Below, in pieces: positions 53,082 through 60,706 of a DNA stretch of 64,000 bases. How positions within the stretch are numbered: position 1 is the first letter of the stretch; every line of letters starts with the position of its first letter. A model generated the notes under the pieces. That model did no database searches, was not told the DNA's origin, and worked only from the letters and a program-made list of their open reading frames with translations. Source of the DNA: JANWJE01 sp044326545 (GTDB lineage: Bacteria; Chlamydiota; Chlamydiia; Chlamydiales; Parachlamydiaceae). The position numbers were made by a program, and so were the translations under genes. The DNA is taken from NCBI GenBank assembly GCA_044326545.1, contig JBIRBM010000005.1, positions 54,789 through 118,788 on the forward strand, given 5' to 3'.

Positions 53082-54341
53082 TCACCTGAGGCACGAAGCG
53101 TATTGTTTGCATAAGTGGGTTTGCCTTGAAATGCAATAACTGGCGATTAACCCAAGAAACATCCAGTATAAGCCAACACTGCCAACCCAGCCCGTTTTTT
53201 GAAAAAGCCAAAGTGAAATCGCTGCTGCAGGCCCTCCCAATATTTGTGAGCCAATTGCGTAACCAAAAGAAATGACAGTATAGCGATCTGAGGCGGGGAC
53301 TAACGTTTGTGACCAGGCATAGAAGGGGGCTGAAAACCAAATCCCGATGATCACAAAAATGAGCCGAATGAAGATTATGGTCAAGAGGGAAGCTCCTTCT
53401 AATAACCATAAAAGAGGTAATCCCGTCAACAATGCAAAGATTCCTGAGGCGCTCATCATCCGCTCTCTGGACAAGTGATTAGCCACAAATCCAAAAAGGG
53501 GAAGGAGGAGAAAGTCTATCCCGAGCAAGAAAGTGTTGACGTGCATCATGTGTTGTGGAGAAACCGGGGCCACTAATGGAGCAAAACTGTTCATCATGAC
53601 TAAGGAAATTGTGTAGGATGCATAAGAGAACCCTGAAGCAATGGCGATGGAGATGAGTGCCCGGTAATGATTTAAACAAGTGGAAAAAACAGATGAAAAC
53701 GATTTTTTCGCAGAAAGATCGACAAGGATTTTTTTGAACGCAATCTTTGTCCGAAGAAATGAAACACACGCTGCTGTAAACGAACCGAAGAAGTAGAGGT
53801 ATCTCCATCCCTTTTCGGCAATATCAAAGGCATAAAGCAAAGAGATTGCCATAGAGGCGAGTAAAATACCGGCAATTGTTGAGGAGCCATAAAGACCGCT
53901 CATGATATTTTTTTTTGATTCACAGGAGTTTTCGATCAGGTAAATCGCCCCGCCCATTGTTTCTCCCGCAGCAAAAAAATTTTGCAGAATCCGACTCAAA
54001 GACAGGAGGATAGGGGCAAAAATTCCGGCTTGCTGGTAGGTGGGAAGAAATGCCATCCCACCCGTGATGATTCCCATTCCTGATAAAGATAATACTAAAG
54101 CCTCTTGAACCCCTTTACGATCGCCTATATAACCAAAGACGAGGGAGCCCAAAGGGCGTGCAATCATTCCTAACGGGATAATGCAGTAAGTTAAGATGAT
54201 TGCGCTTAATGGGTCGTGATTTGGAAAAAAGAGAGGAGCTAACAGCGGAGATAAGAGGGTGAATAATGCGGCATCATAATGTTCAAAAACGTTGCCAAGG
54301 AGCATACACCATTTAGATAGTCCCCTCATGGAGGAATTCAT
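53082..54341 (-). CDS. MFS transporter, metabolite:H+ symporter type
   Basis: 419 residues from ATG 54339-54341 (AGAGG upstream), about 12 helices. Features of the MHS (ProP/KgtP) branch: GNVFEHYDAALFTLLSPLLA near the start, then IIPLGMIARPLGSLVFGYIG DRKG, the MFS motif A (G-x-x-x-D-R). It could take up proline, betaine or a dicarboxylate with protons. The C-terminus is short. Convergent with the TauE gene. Confidence 0.9.
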   Translation of the reverse strand: MNSSMRGLSKWCMLLGNVFEHYDAALFTLLSPLLAPLFFPNHDPLSAIILTYCIIPLGMIARPLGSLVFGYIGDRKGVQEALVLSLSGMGIITGGMAFLPTYQQAGIFAPILLSLSRILQNFFAAGETMGGAIYLIENSCESKKNIMSGLYGSSTIAGILLASMAISLLYAFDIAEKGWRYLYFFGSFTAACVSFLRTKIAFKKILVDLSAKKSFSSVFSTCLNHYRALISIAIASGFSYASYTISLVMMNSFAPLVAPVSPQHMMHVNTFLLGIDFLLLPLFGFVANHLSRERMMSASGIFALLTGLPLLWLLEGASLLTIIFIRLIFVIIGIWFSAPFYAWSQTLVPASDRYTVISFGYAIGSQILGGPAAAISLWLFQKTGWVGSVGLYWMFLGLIASYCISRQTHLCKQYASCLR

Positions 54342-54376
54342 TGTTAGAACCTCTCTTTTAAACACTCTCTCAATCA

Positions 54377-54442
54377 GGTTAAGGGCTAGGAGCCCGATGT
54401 GGGCTTTGGCTCAAGCCCACATCGGGCTCCTAGCCCTTAACC
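54377..54442. repeat. Perfect 30-bp palindrome with family A core
   Basis: The arm GGTTAAGGGCTAGGAGCCCG continuing ATGTGGGCTT (54377-54406) is exactly inverted at 54413-54442, with only TGGCTC between. The inner GGGCTTTGGCTCAAGCCC links it to family A. It lies between the divergent MFS and 54659 genes in a 317-base gap that is otherwise AT-rich. Confidence 0.93.
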
Positions 54443-54658
54443 CGAGTCTTTAAGAGGATTGACGAAAAATTTTTATCGTTTGTAGACGATTGTTGATGCT
54501 AACACAATTAATCATTAAAAGCCACGGCAACTCTTTGATCATTCAACTCTTTATTTTTTTGTTTGTCTATTTTTTCTTTATCTAATCTTTAATTAAATTT
54601 GATATAATTTCCGAATTATATATATTTTATATCCAAAAATATCCTTTTGAAGGTTTTC

Positions 54659-56665
54659 ATGAATCAAATCCTAAACTCTGTCACTTCCTTGTCTCAATAT
54701 TTTTCTGCTGTCGGCAGTCAATCATTATTTCCGGCACTCAAATCTAAGCAGCAACAGATTGCAGTCATTTATTTGATTGCATTATCTGCAATTGGATTTT
54801 TTATTGTGATGATCTCTCATTTTAAGCGTAGGCCTCAATCTTTTTCAGCTCAATTTCCTCGAAAACCTAATCCGATTGCCTCTTCGATTCCCATAGTGAA
54901 TCATAAGCCACCAATTGATAGCAATCTAGCACCGTCTCCCTCTCATACAACGATTTCTCACTCCGCTTCAGCGGCTTCTTTGCCTCAAAATCAATCATCA
55001 CAGGTGAATGCTGCTCAATCCTCAATTCCTTCGATTCACCCTTCTTTTCAACGCTATAATGCCCCTTTGCCATCATCTCATATTTCTCATCCGCAAGTTC
55101 CAGGGTCTCATTCTTCTCATTTTCAAACCATCTCTTTAGATCAATTGGAAGACGAGATTGATGCTTTATTTGAGACTGTTAAGTTAGAAGAATCATGCTT
55201 GGCATCAATTGATGATCAAGAAGGGTTTGATTTACAAAATATTGCATATGACGGCAAGTTTGAGAGGAAAAACGAAATTATAGATAATATTAAGGCTTTA
55301 GAGAATAAAATTGATGCCATTTTGATTACATATCCTCAAAAAGTTAAAGAATACCTCATTCAGCAGTTTTCCGGGTTACATAAAAAAGATCATCATGCAA
55401 CATATGATCATTTAGTTAAACTTTCTGGCTTAATCGATAAAAATCAACACCGTGTCACATTCGTCCATGATTGTTTTTGTGCAATGGAGTCTTTTTTAGC
55501 AACATCGGTGTTTACTTCTCAGACAGAATTATGTCTGCAAGAAACCAAAAAAACCGATTTCATTGTTTTTCACGAATTTTTGTCAATAGCCGATAAACAT
55601 TTGGGGCTTATTGATCAAAAAGATCCGGCATTATGCCTTAAGCTTAAATTAAAGCTTGCTAACCTCCCTTTAAGAGATCAAGCAGGGTCTGCGGTTTCAC
55701 GCCAAGATCGTTTTCCTAACATCTATGTGTCAGAGGCAGATCAAGCAGCGATTTTATCCGTTCATTTCCAGCAAGAGGAGGATCAATTAGTGTCTGAAGC
55801 AATCTCTGTGATTTCCTCTAAAAAATTGCAGACTCAAGATTTAAATAAAATAGCTAAAATGGTTTCCGATGATCGGAGCTATTTGAGCGATCAAAATAAA
55901 ATAAAAATAAAGAACGAAATCGTTAAAATTTTGGGAAGACAGATTCAAGGAAGCTCTAAGAGTATTTACACGCTTTTGGATGATAAAATAAATCAACAGA
56001 AATTTCTCGGTTATTCCACCGGTTATTCCACCGGTTATTCCAATGGTTATCCACACTTTCATCAAGGATCGGGATTCGTTGTCTCTCCGGCTATTGACAA
56101 GTTGTACCGAGCATCAAAGGCAAAACAGTTTTTTTTCAAACAACGGGTGCTGCCTGAAAACTTCATCCAAGTGCCCCGTTGGTATCATACCACGCCCCGT
56201 CTGTTAAAAATTATTGAATCTGCTCAGATTAAAGTGGCTCATGAAAAAGCTTATAAAGGAGCTTGGGTTTCAACTCAGATAGAGCGTGGAGGCTATGGAG
56301 ACTCGGTTTTAGTATTCAACCATCGAATTTCAAGACTTGATGATGGCAAAGTCTTTATTGGTTATGAGGCAGGGGGGGGGACGGTTTCAAACGGGGTGCG
56401 TTGGAGAGGACTCCAATGTCCGATTCCTTTGGTTGATTATACATCCTCATATGTCACTTTAATCGGAATTCCTAAATTAAAGTTAAAAACAGACAAGCAA
56501 TTGATTTTAAATAAATTAAAGCTGGTTAATGCCACCCCTACCGTCATGTCGACCGATCAAGTTGACTATATGCAAAAAGAAATCATTAAAACCATTGGCA
56601 ATCCGAATCTGAACGAGAGTTGGTGGGGTAAAGCTGATGTGAATTCGCTAGATAAAATCTTTTAG
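54659..56665 (+). CDS. Membrane-anchored Ser/Pro-rich protein with C-terminal ART-like domain (tentative)
   Basis: 668 residues. One membrane helix at 34-54 (VIYLIALSAIGFFIVMIS) follows an unusual N-terminus. Residues 60-165 are a Ser/Pro/His/Gln-rich linker. Residues 165-450 are helical. Near residues 448-465 is the repeat GYSTGYSTGYSNGYP. The C-terminal ~165 residues contain FIQVPRWYHTTPRLLKIIES, AYKGAWVSTQIERGGYGDSV then LVFNHRI, a pattern (Y-H-x-T...L-x-x-I-x-x-x-x-I...G-x-W-V-S) that resembles ADP-ribosyltransferase-like or KptA-like folds. That is a weak resemblance and the catalytic residues are not proven. AAGG is six bases before the ATG (a TTG four codons earlier is not preferred). 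It may be a host-directed effector. Confidence 0.6.
   Translation: MNQILNSVTSLSQYFSAVGSQSLFPALKSKQQQIAVIYLIALSAIGFFIVMISHFKRRPQSFSAQFPRKPNPIASSIPIVNHKPPIDSNLAPSPSHTTISHSASAASLPQNQSSQVNAAQSSIPSIHPSFQRYNAPLPSSHISHPQVPGSHSSHFQTISLDQLEDEIDALFETVKLEESCLASIDDQEGFDLQNIAYDGKFERKNEIIDNIKALENKIDAILITYPQKVKEYLIQQFSGLHKKDHHATYDHLVKLSGLIDKNQHRVTFVHDCFCAMESFLATSVFTSQTELCLQETKKTDFIVFHEFLSIADKHLGLIDQKDPALCLKLKLKLANLPLRDQAGSAVSRQDRFPNIYVSEADQAAILSVHFQQEEDQLVSEAISVISSKKLQTQDLNKIAKMVSDDRSYLSDQNKIKIKNEIVKILGRQIQGSSKSIYTLLDDKINQQKFLGYSTGYSTGYSNGYPHFHQGSGFVVSPAIDKLYRASKAKQFFFKQRVLPENFIQVPRWYHTTPRLLKIIESAQIKVAHEKAYKGAWVSTQIERGGYGDSVLVFNHRISRLDDGKVFIGYEAGGGTVSNGVRWRGLQCPIPLVDYTSSYVTLIGIPKLKLKTDKQLILNKLKLVNATPTVMSTDQVDYMQKEIIKTIGNPNLNESWWGKADVNSLDKIF
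56009..56050 (+). repeat. 12-bp tandem repeat in the coding region
   Basis: GGTTATTCCACC occurs almost three and a half times, giving GYST three times with the last copy changed to GYSN/GYPH. Short in-frame tandem repeats like this expand or contract easily. Confidence 0.85.
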
Positions 56666-56693
56666 AGACTGTTTTTAAATTCAAGTTGCCTGT

Positions 56694-56735
56694 GGGGGGT
56701 GTGAAACAGCAGGTTTTACACACCCTTTCCTCCTT
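56694..56735 (+). terminator. Probable terminator after the 54659 gene
   Basis: GGGTGTGAAAC (56697-56707) pairs with GTTTTACACACCC (56713-56725), followed by TTTCCTCCTTTT, about 30 bases after the stop codon. Confidence 0.5.
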
Positions 56736-56925
56736 TTCTCCTACCAAAAAACATATTGCTTGACTAATTTAAATAATTATTTTTAAATCACCCTTTGTAA
56801 GAGGCTACCTTTAAGTTAAAATAGTCGTCTTCTCCCTAATGAACGCAAGAGAGAGAAGGCTGTTTTCGATAATTGAGGCAGTCAATTAACACGATTAAAA
56901 CCTCTACTACAAAGGGAGAGAACAC

Positions 56926-57759
56926 ATGACCATATTTTCACTTAGACAATTGACACTTGGTCTTACAATGACAGTGATGGCTTGCTCCGCAGCAGCGTTT
57001 GCAGACCATGATCATAGACATGATCGCAGACATGATCGTAGACAAGAGCGCAGACATGATCGCAAACATCAGCGACGATCATCAAGCGACAGCATTTCTA
57101 TAAGCAGTTCCCACAGAGATTGTTTTTCTCTCATTTTATTGAACAAACTACAGGAAGAAACATCAGATCTTTTCGGCGGATATTTTTATGCTTTAAATCA
57201 AATCATTGAAGAGTGGGGTGCTACACCTGACAAAAATCCTGACACTAACGAAGCTCTTGCAGCCTTTATTGCCGCAAATGAAGAGACAGCAAGTGCTATT
57301 GTTGATGCTATAAGTGTGATACTCCACCGCCTAGATGTTCCTCAAGCTGATATTGAGGCAATTGAAGCTTTATTTGCCGCTTACAATACAACTGCATTAG
57401 CCTATGTTTATTGTTTAAACTACGACAATGCGCCATTAGTGAGTGCAATTGCATGTTCAGAAGCGTCAACTTATGCAGCATTCGAACAAGCGGCGACTAA
57501 TTTAGGGGAAGCGCTTGCAATAATCAGCTGCGATTTAAGTTTTGTCAATCGTATTGAAACGCTTGCATATCTTCAAGGACAATTAGCTCAAACTGCGCTT
57601 GGAGTTCTTGTTTATGGCTCAATTAATCCAAGTGATCCAAGTTCCGAAGGTGCGGCTGAAGTCGCTCTTGCACTTGAAATCTTACAAGAAGCGAAGTCGA
57701 TTGGTGCAGATTTAATTCCTCAAATCGCCCACTGTCAATGCAAAAGACTTCATGACTAA
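56926..57759 (+). CDS. Secreted protein with His/Arg/Asp repeat and helical domain
   Basis: 277 residues. Signal peptide MTIFSLRQLTLGLTMTVMACSAAAFA. Residues about 27-50 are a near-repeated HDHRHDRRHDRR-type string (DNA AGACATGATCGC, a 12-base unit), strongly basic with His. The rest is helical and acidic with several Cys (CLNYDN, AIACSEA, ISCDLS, HCQCKR) and Ala-rich segments. It could be a metal- or heparin/DNA-binding surface protein; I know no family. GGGAGAG precedes the ATG at a suitable distance. Codon and repeat structure suggest expansion from a 4-residue unit. Confidence 0.65.
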   Translation: MTIFSLRQLTLGLTMTVMACSAAAFADHDHRHDRRHDRRQERRHDRKHQRRSSSDSISISSSHRDCFSLILLNKLQEETSDLFGGYFYALNQIIEEWGATPDKNPDTNEALAAFIAANEETASAIVDAISVILHRLDVPQADIEAIEALFAAYNTTALAYVYCLNYDNAPLVSAIACSEASTYAAFEQAATNLGEALAIISCDLSFVNRIETLAYLQGQLAQTALGVLVYGSINPSDPSSEGAAEVALALEILQEAKSIGADLIPQIAHCQCKRLHD

Positions 57760-57761
57760 TT

Positions 57762-57832
57762 CATTCACCTTACGTACCGCGAGAGCTTTAGCTTGAGCCC
57801 AAATCGCACTTCCGGTGCGTAAGCTGAGTCAT
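57762..57832. repeat. Family A copy 13
   Basis: ATTCACCTTACGTACCG to the left and CCGGTGCGTAAGCTGAGTC to the right, with TTGAGCCCAAATCGCACT as core. It starts three bases after the stop of the secreted protein gene. Confidence 0.8.
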
Positions 57833-57900
57833 CAAGTCAAATAGACTCATTCAAGCTCAAAGTACGAATGAGTCTAGATTGTCTTAGAACCTCTTCACTA

Positions 57901-57945
57901 TCTATTCACAAACAAATGTCGTTTTCGTATTTGTTTGTGAATAGA
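57901..57945. terminator. Hairpin, possible bidirectional terminator
   Basis: TCTATTCACAAACAAAT (57901-57917) is perfectly inverted at ATTTGTTTGTGAATAGA (57929-57945), with an 11-base loop. It lies 41 bases beyond the 3' end of the M48 gene (minus strand) and downstream of the 56926 gene (plus). A second small hairpin (AGACTCATTC/GAATGAGTCT) is at 57843-57875. Confidence 0.55.
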
Positions 57946-57985
57946 TTCAAAGTCTCTTCTTTTCCAGCCTACGAGCAAGCTTTCT

Positions 57986-58864
57986 CTACTGAATCTTATG
58001 GCTTGATTCACTAAATATCTGTTTGAGGTTACGCCCTTGGCTTAAATTGCGCTGTGGAGGATGTTTTTCTAGATAGGCGTTAATTTCTTGAATTCTATGA
58101 GCAGGATAGGGATGGGTGAGCAACATTTCTGGAGTGTGTCCACCCGGTGTTGCTTGTTGGAGAATGTCCATGACTTGTAGCATAGCTCTTGGGTCATAGC
58201 CAGCTTCCGTCATAAGACGCAGTCCCCATTCATCTGCTTCTAATTCATCTTTGCGACTATAGCGCAGCTGAGTGACTTGATTGACCAAGCTTGCAACAGC
58301 GGCAGCTTGCTTTGCTCTACTAGGGTGGTTGGGGTCTGCGGCTCCTATTCCTGTTGCAACGATCAAAATTTTCCCCAACTGATTTTTGGCCATTTGTTCA
58401 GCAGAATGACGTTCAATGACGTGACCTGTTTCATGAGCCAAAACACCTGCAAGTTGAGCTTCTGTTTCTAATTGATTGAGAAGTCCTAGCGTGATAAAAA
58501 TTTGCCCGCCAGGCAAAGCAAAAGCGTTGACTGTTTTGGGGTCAGCTAAAAGATGATATTGATAATGCCAAGGCCCTTTTTGGGCTATTGTCCTAGAGAC
58601 GAGTTCTTGACCAATTTTTATTACTTCTTGCGATCGAGGATCTGATCGTGGTATTTCTCCCCCCATTTGAGAAACCATTTGATGAGTGGCCTCTAGTCCA
58701 AGTCTAATTTCTTGTGCCGGAGATAGAGTAATGTGTTGTTTAATCCCCGTTACTGGATTGGTCTCTGTCTGGGTCATGTACATAAAAAAGCCGACGGCAG
58801 CCATGATCAGGGCGATCAGGACGGGAGATCCTCTTTCTTGGCCTTCTCTATCAAATCCACTCAT
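57986..58864 (-). CDS. M48-family membrane metalloprotease
   Basis: 292 residues from ATG 58862-58864, preceded by AGGAGAAGG; a longer frame upstream is not needed. One membrane segment at about 13-31 (VLIALIMAAVGFFMYM) anchors it. Zinc motif HETGH lies in VLAHETGHVIERHSAEQM, and the third ligand region is DELEADEWGLRLMTEAGYDP. LTHPYPAHRIQEINAYLEKH completes the family. This is a BepA/YfgC-like or Oma1-like periplasmic or membrane-facing protease for outer membrane or protein quality control. There are no TPR repeats. Confidence 0.92.
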   Translation of the reverse strand: MSGFDREGQERGSPVLIALIMAAVGFFMYMTQTETNPVTGIKQHITLSPAQEIRLGLEATHQMVSQMGGEIPRSDPRSQEVIKIGQELVSRTIAQKGPWHYQYHLLADPKTVNAFALPGGQIFITLGLLNQLETEAQLAGVLAHETGHVIERHSAEQMAKNQLGKILIVATGIGAADPNHPSRAKQAAAVASLVNQVTQLRYSRKDELEADEWGLRLMTEAGYDPRAMLQVMDILQQATPGGHTPEMLLTHPYPAHRIQEINAYLEKHPPQRNLSQGRNLKQIFSESSHKIQ

Positions 58865-59055
58865 AAATCCTTCTCCTTTTAGTTGGCGATCATTTCTTAT
58901 CCATTGTTCTAGCAAACAAATAAAATTTTAGATAGTGTTCTGTTTAGAGCGTGTGTAAAAAGTATAGCTCCTTACAGGCTAGCCGAAAGCTGCTGTGGTT
59001 CTTAACCCTAAGGCTTTGATGTAGGCTGTCAGCAGCGATATTTTTAGATGCCGTC

Positions 59056-59176
59056 TAAGAACCTGTTCAGAATCTTTGATCACGATGCTTTGCTGCTATC
59101 AATCGGCTATCAACTCATCGGATCAAAAATTTTGAACAGTCTCTTAGAGAGTGTCTATAAAATCCGATCGGCTGAT
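59056..59176. repeat. Full-length family B element (59056-59146) followed by family D
   Basis: AAGAACCTGTTCAGAATC (from 59057) is matched in inverted form by GATCAAAAATTTTGAACAG and TCTCTTA (59121-59146). This makes a 91-base near-palindrome whose 26-base arms flank GCTTTGCTGCTATCAATCGG. A family D word, GAGAGTGTCTATAAAATCC (from 59147), follows at once. This is the most complete family B copy in the window. The whole 58865-59243 gap is otherwise without a gene. Confidence 0.8.
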
Positions 59177-59243
59177 TTGTGTGCTAAAATTGCGTGAAAA
59201 TTTTTCACAATTAGGATCTCTTAAATTTATTAGGGAGCAAACC

Positions 59244-59459
59244 ATGAAGCATTCTTTTATTTTTTTTACTTGTTTATTGAATATTGTGATGTTGCAAATG
59301 AATTCTTTGTCAGCACATGATGGTCGAAGCGAGGCAATGAAGAAAATCGAATTGAATCTTGAAAATCAATCTAGTTTGCCTCTTTCTTTCGGCGGCGGGT
59401 GCGGTTGTGGAAAAAAAGGGGGAAATCAAGGAAATAATCTACCTCCAGGTATTGTTTAG
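59244..59459 (+). CDS. Small secreted Gly/Cys-rich peptide
   Basis: 71 residues from ATG 59244 (GGGAG upstream; the longer frame starting at 59151 crosses a repeat and is not used). Signal peptide MKHSFIFFTCLLNIVMLQMN. The mature part ends in FGGGCGCGKKGGNQGNNL. Two Cys separated by one Gly, in a Gly/Lys run, suggests a small metal-binding or cross-linked extracellular peptide. It could also be a fragment. No family is recognised. Confidence 0.55.
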   Translation: MKHSFIFFTCLLNIVMLQMNSLSAHDGRSEAMKKIELNLENQSSLPLSFGGGCGCGKKGGNQGNNLPPGIV

Positions 59460-59470
59460 AGTTTATGTTT

Positions 59471-59548
59471 CACTCACGTTACGCAATCCCGGTGGGTAAC
59501 GTGAGTGAAAAGTTGCAGGAACCGACATTCACATTTTGGACACCCTCT
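59471..59548. repeat. Family A copy 14 with family D word
   Basis: CACTCACGTTAC (59471-59482) is perfectly inverted at GTAACGTGAGTG (59496-59507) around a 13-base loop containing GCAATCCCGGTGG. A family D word GGACACCCTCTAAG ends near 59550. Confidence 0.75.
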
Positions 59549-59675
59549 AAGATCAAAAAACTGATCCAAAAATTTGAAAAGCAAATCTTTCTTGCACGAA
59601 TCACAGCAATTTGATATCCCTTAATTCATTTTGAAAAAGCGTCTCTAAAAGTTTTTAATTTTGAGAAAGGGGATT

Positions 59676-60701
59676 ATGCGCTATTTGAAACATCTGTCTA
59701 TCTTCTTCCTGAGCTTAACGGCAACTTTACTTTACGGAAACGACCAAGAAAAAGGGTGTGTTAATCCAAGTCCTAAATGTCCAGAGCCCTTTGCATGTGA
59801 AAAAGAAATGTGCTGTTCTGATGAATGTGAGTCAGAGCTTTACGACGATTATGCCTGGTATTTGACCGCTCCTGATACCGATTATGAATTTGCTAGAGAG
59901 CATCATTTATGGGGAATTTGGTTTCCTGAAGGCCCTCCAGCATTTCGTCCATTTATTGCAGACCCAAGACAAGTGACGTTTGGGGTGGGGTGGCGTTTCA
60001 ATGATTGTACGCTTGGTAAAAATTTGATACCCGTCTCATTCGGTGATACATTTCCCATTTTCCGCTGGATTGATATCTGGTGTTTTCGAGGAGACTTGCA
60101 GTTAGAAATTGAAGGGGCTGTCTGGGCAATATTTGATCCTTTACATGAATCTTCTCCCTTGATTGATGCTGACTATTACGTTGGATTTCCCTTGACTTAT
60201 CTATTTGGAGACTGGGCGTTCCGCTTAAGAGGTTACCATATTTCAACACACATTGGAGATGAATTTCTTTTAGATCATCCTCATTTTAATAGACGCAATC
60301 CTAGCATTGAGGCGTTCGATTTATATACTTCTTATCAATTCACAAAGGATATCCGTCTATATGGAGGTCTAGGTTGGGTTGCTTGCCAAGATGATTCTTA
60401 TAGAGTGGGCCCTTTCTATGCTCAGCTTGGAGCAGAGGTTCGGGTTTATGAGTGGGGGTATCGAGATTATTGCAATCGTTTCTATGGCGTGCCGTTCCTT
60501 GCAATGGATTTTTATTACCAGTCTCATTTTAAGAATCACATCAATTCGAATTTTGCACTTGGATATGAATGGGGAAAAGTATCGGGCATTCGACGGAAGT
60601 TCCGCCTCTTTCTTGAGTACCATGATGGATATTCGATTGAAGGTCAGTTTTCAAAGCATCCGACGCGTTATTTAAGTATAAGAGGAACATACGGGTTTTA
60701 A
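59676..60701 (+). CDS. DUF1207-like outer membrane protein
   Basis: 341 residues from ATG 59676 (AAAGGGG upstream; the TTG five codons earlier is not used). Signal peptide MRYLKHLSIFFLSLTATLLY. Six Cys cluster in the next 30 residues (KGCVNPSPKC, FACEKEMCCSDEC). The remainder reads as an outer membrane barrel: RPFIADPRQVTFGVGWRF, VGFPLTYLFGDWAFRLRGYH, RLYGGLGWV, and a final aromatic TYGF. The order fits DUF1207 (PF06727), found in chlamydiae. The Cys cluster at the N-terminus could be disulphide-linked to other envelope proteins. It is followed after five bases by the next gene. Confidence 0.75.
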   Translation: MRYLKHLSIFFLSLTATLLYGNDQEKGCVNPSPKCPEPFACEKEMCCSDECESELYDDYAWYLTAPDTDYEFAREHHLWGIWFPEGPPAFRPFIADPRQVTFGVGWRFNDCTLGKNLIPVSFGDTFPIFRWIDIWCFRGDLQLEIEGAVWAIFDPLHESSPLIDADYYVGFPLTYLFGDWAFRLRGYHISTHIGDEFLLDHPHFNRRNPSIEAFDLYTSYQFTKDIRLYGGLGWVACQDDSYRVGPFYAQLGAEVRVYEWGYRDYCNRFYGVPFLAMDFYYQSHFKNHINSNFALGYEWGKVSGIRRKFRLFLEYHDGYSIEGQFSKHPTRYLSIRGTYGF

Positions 60702-60706
60702 TCAAC

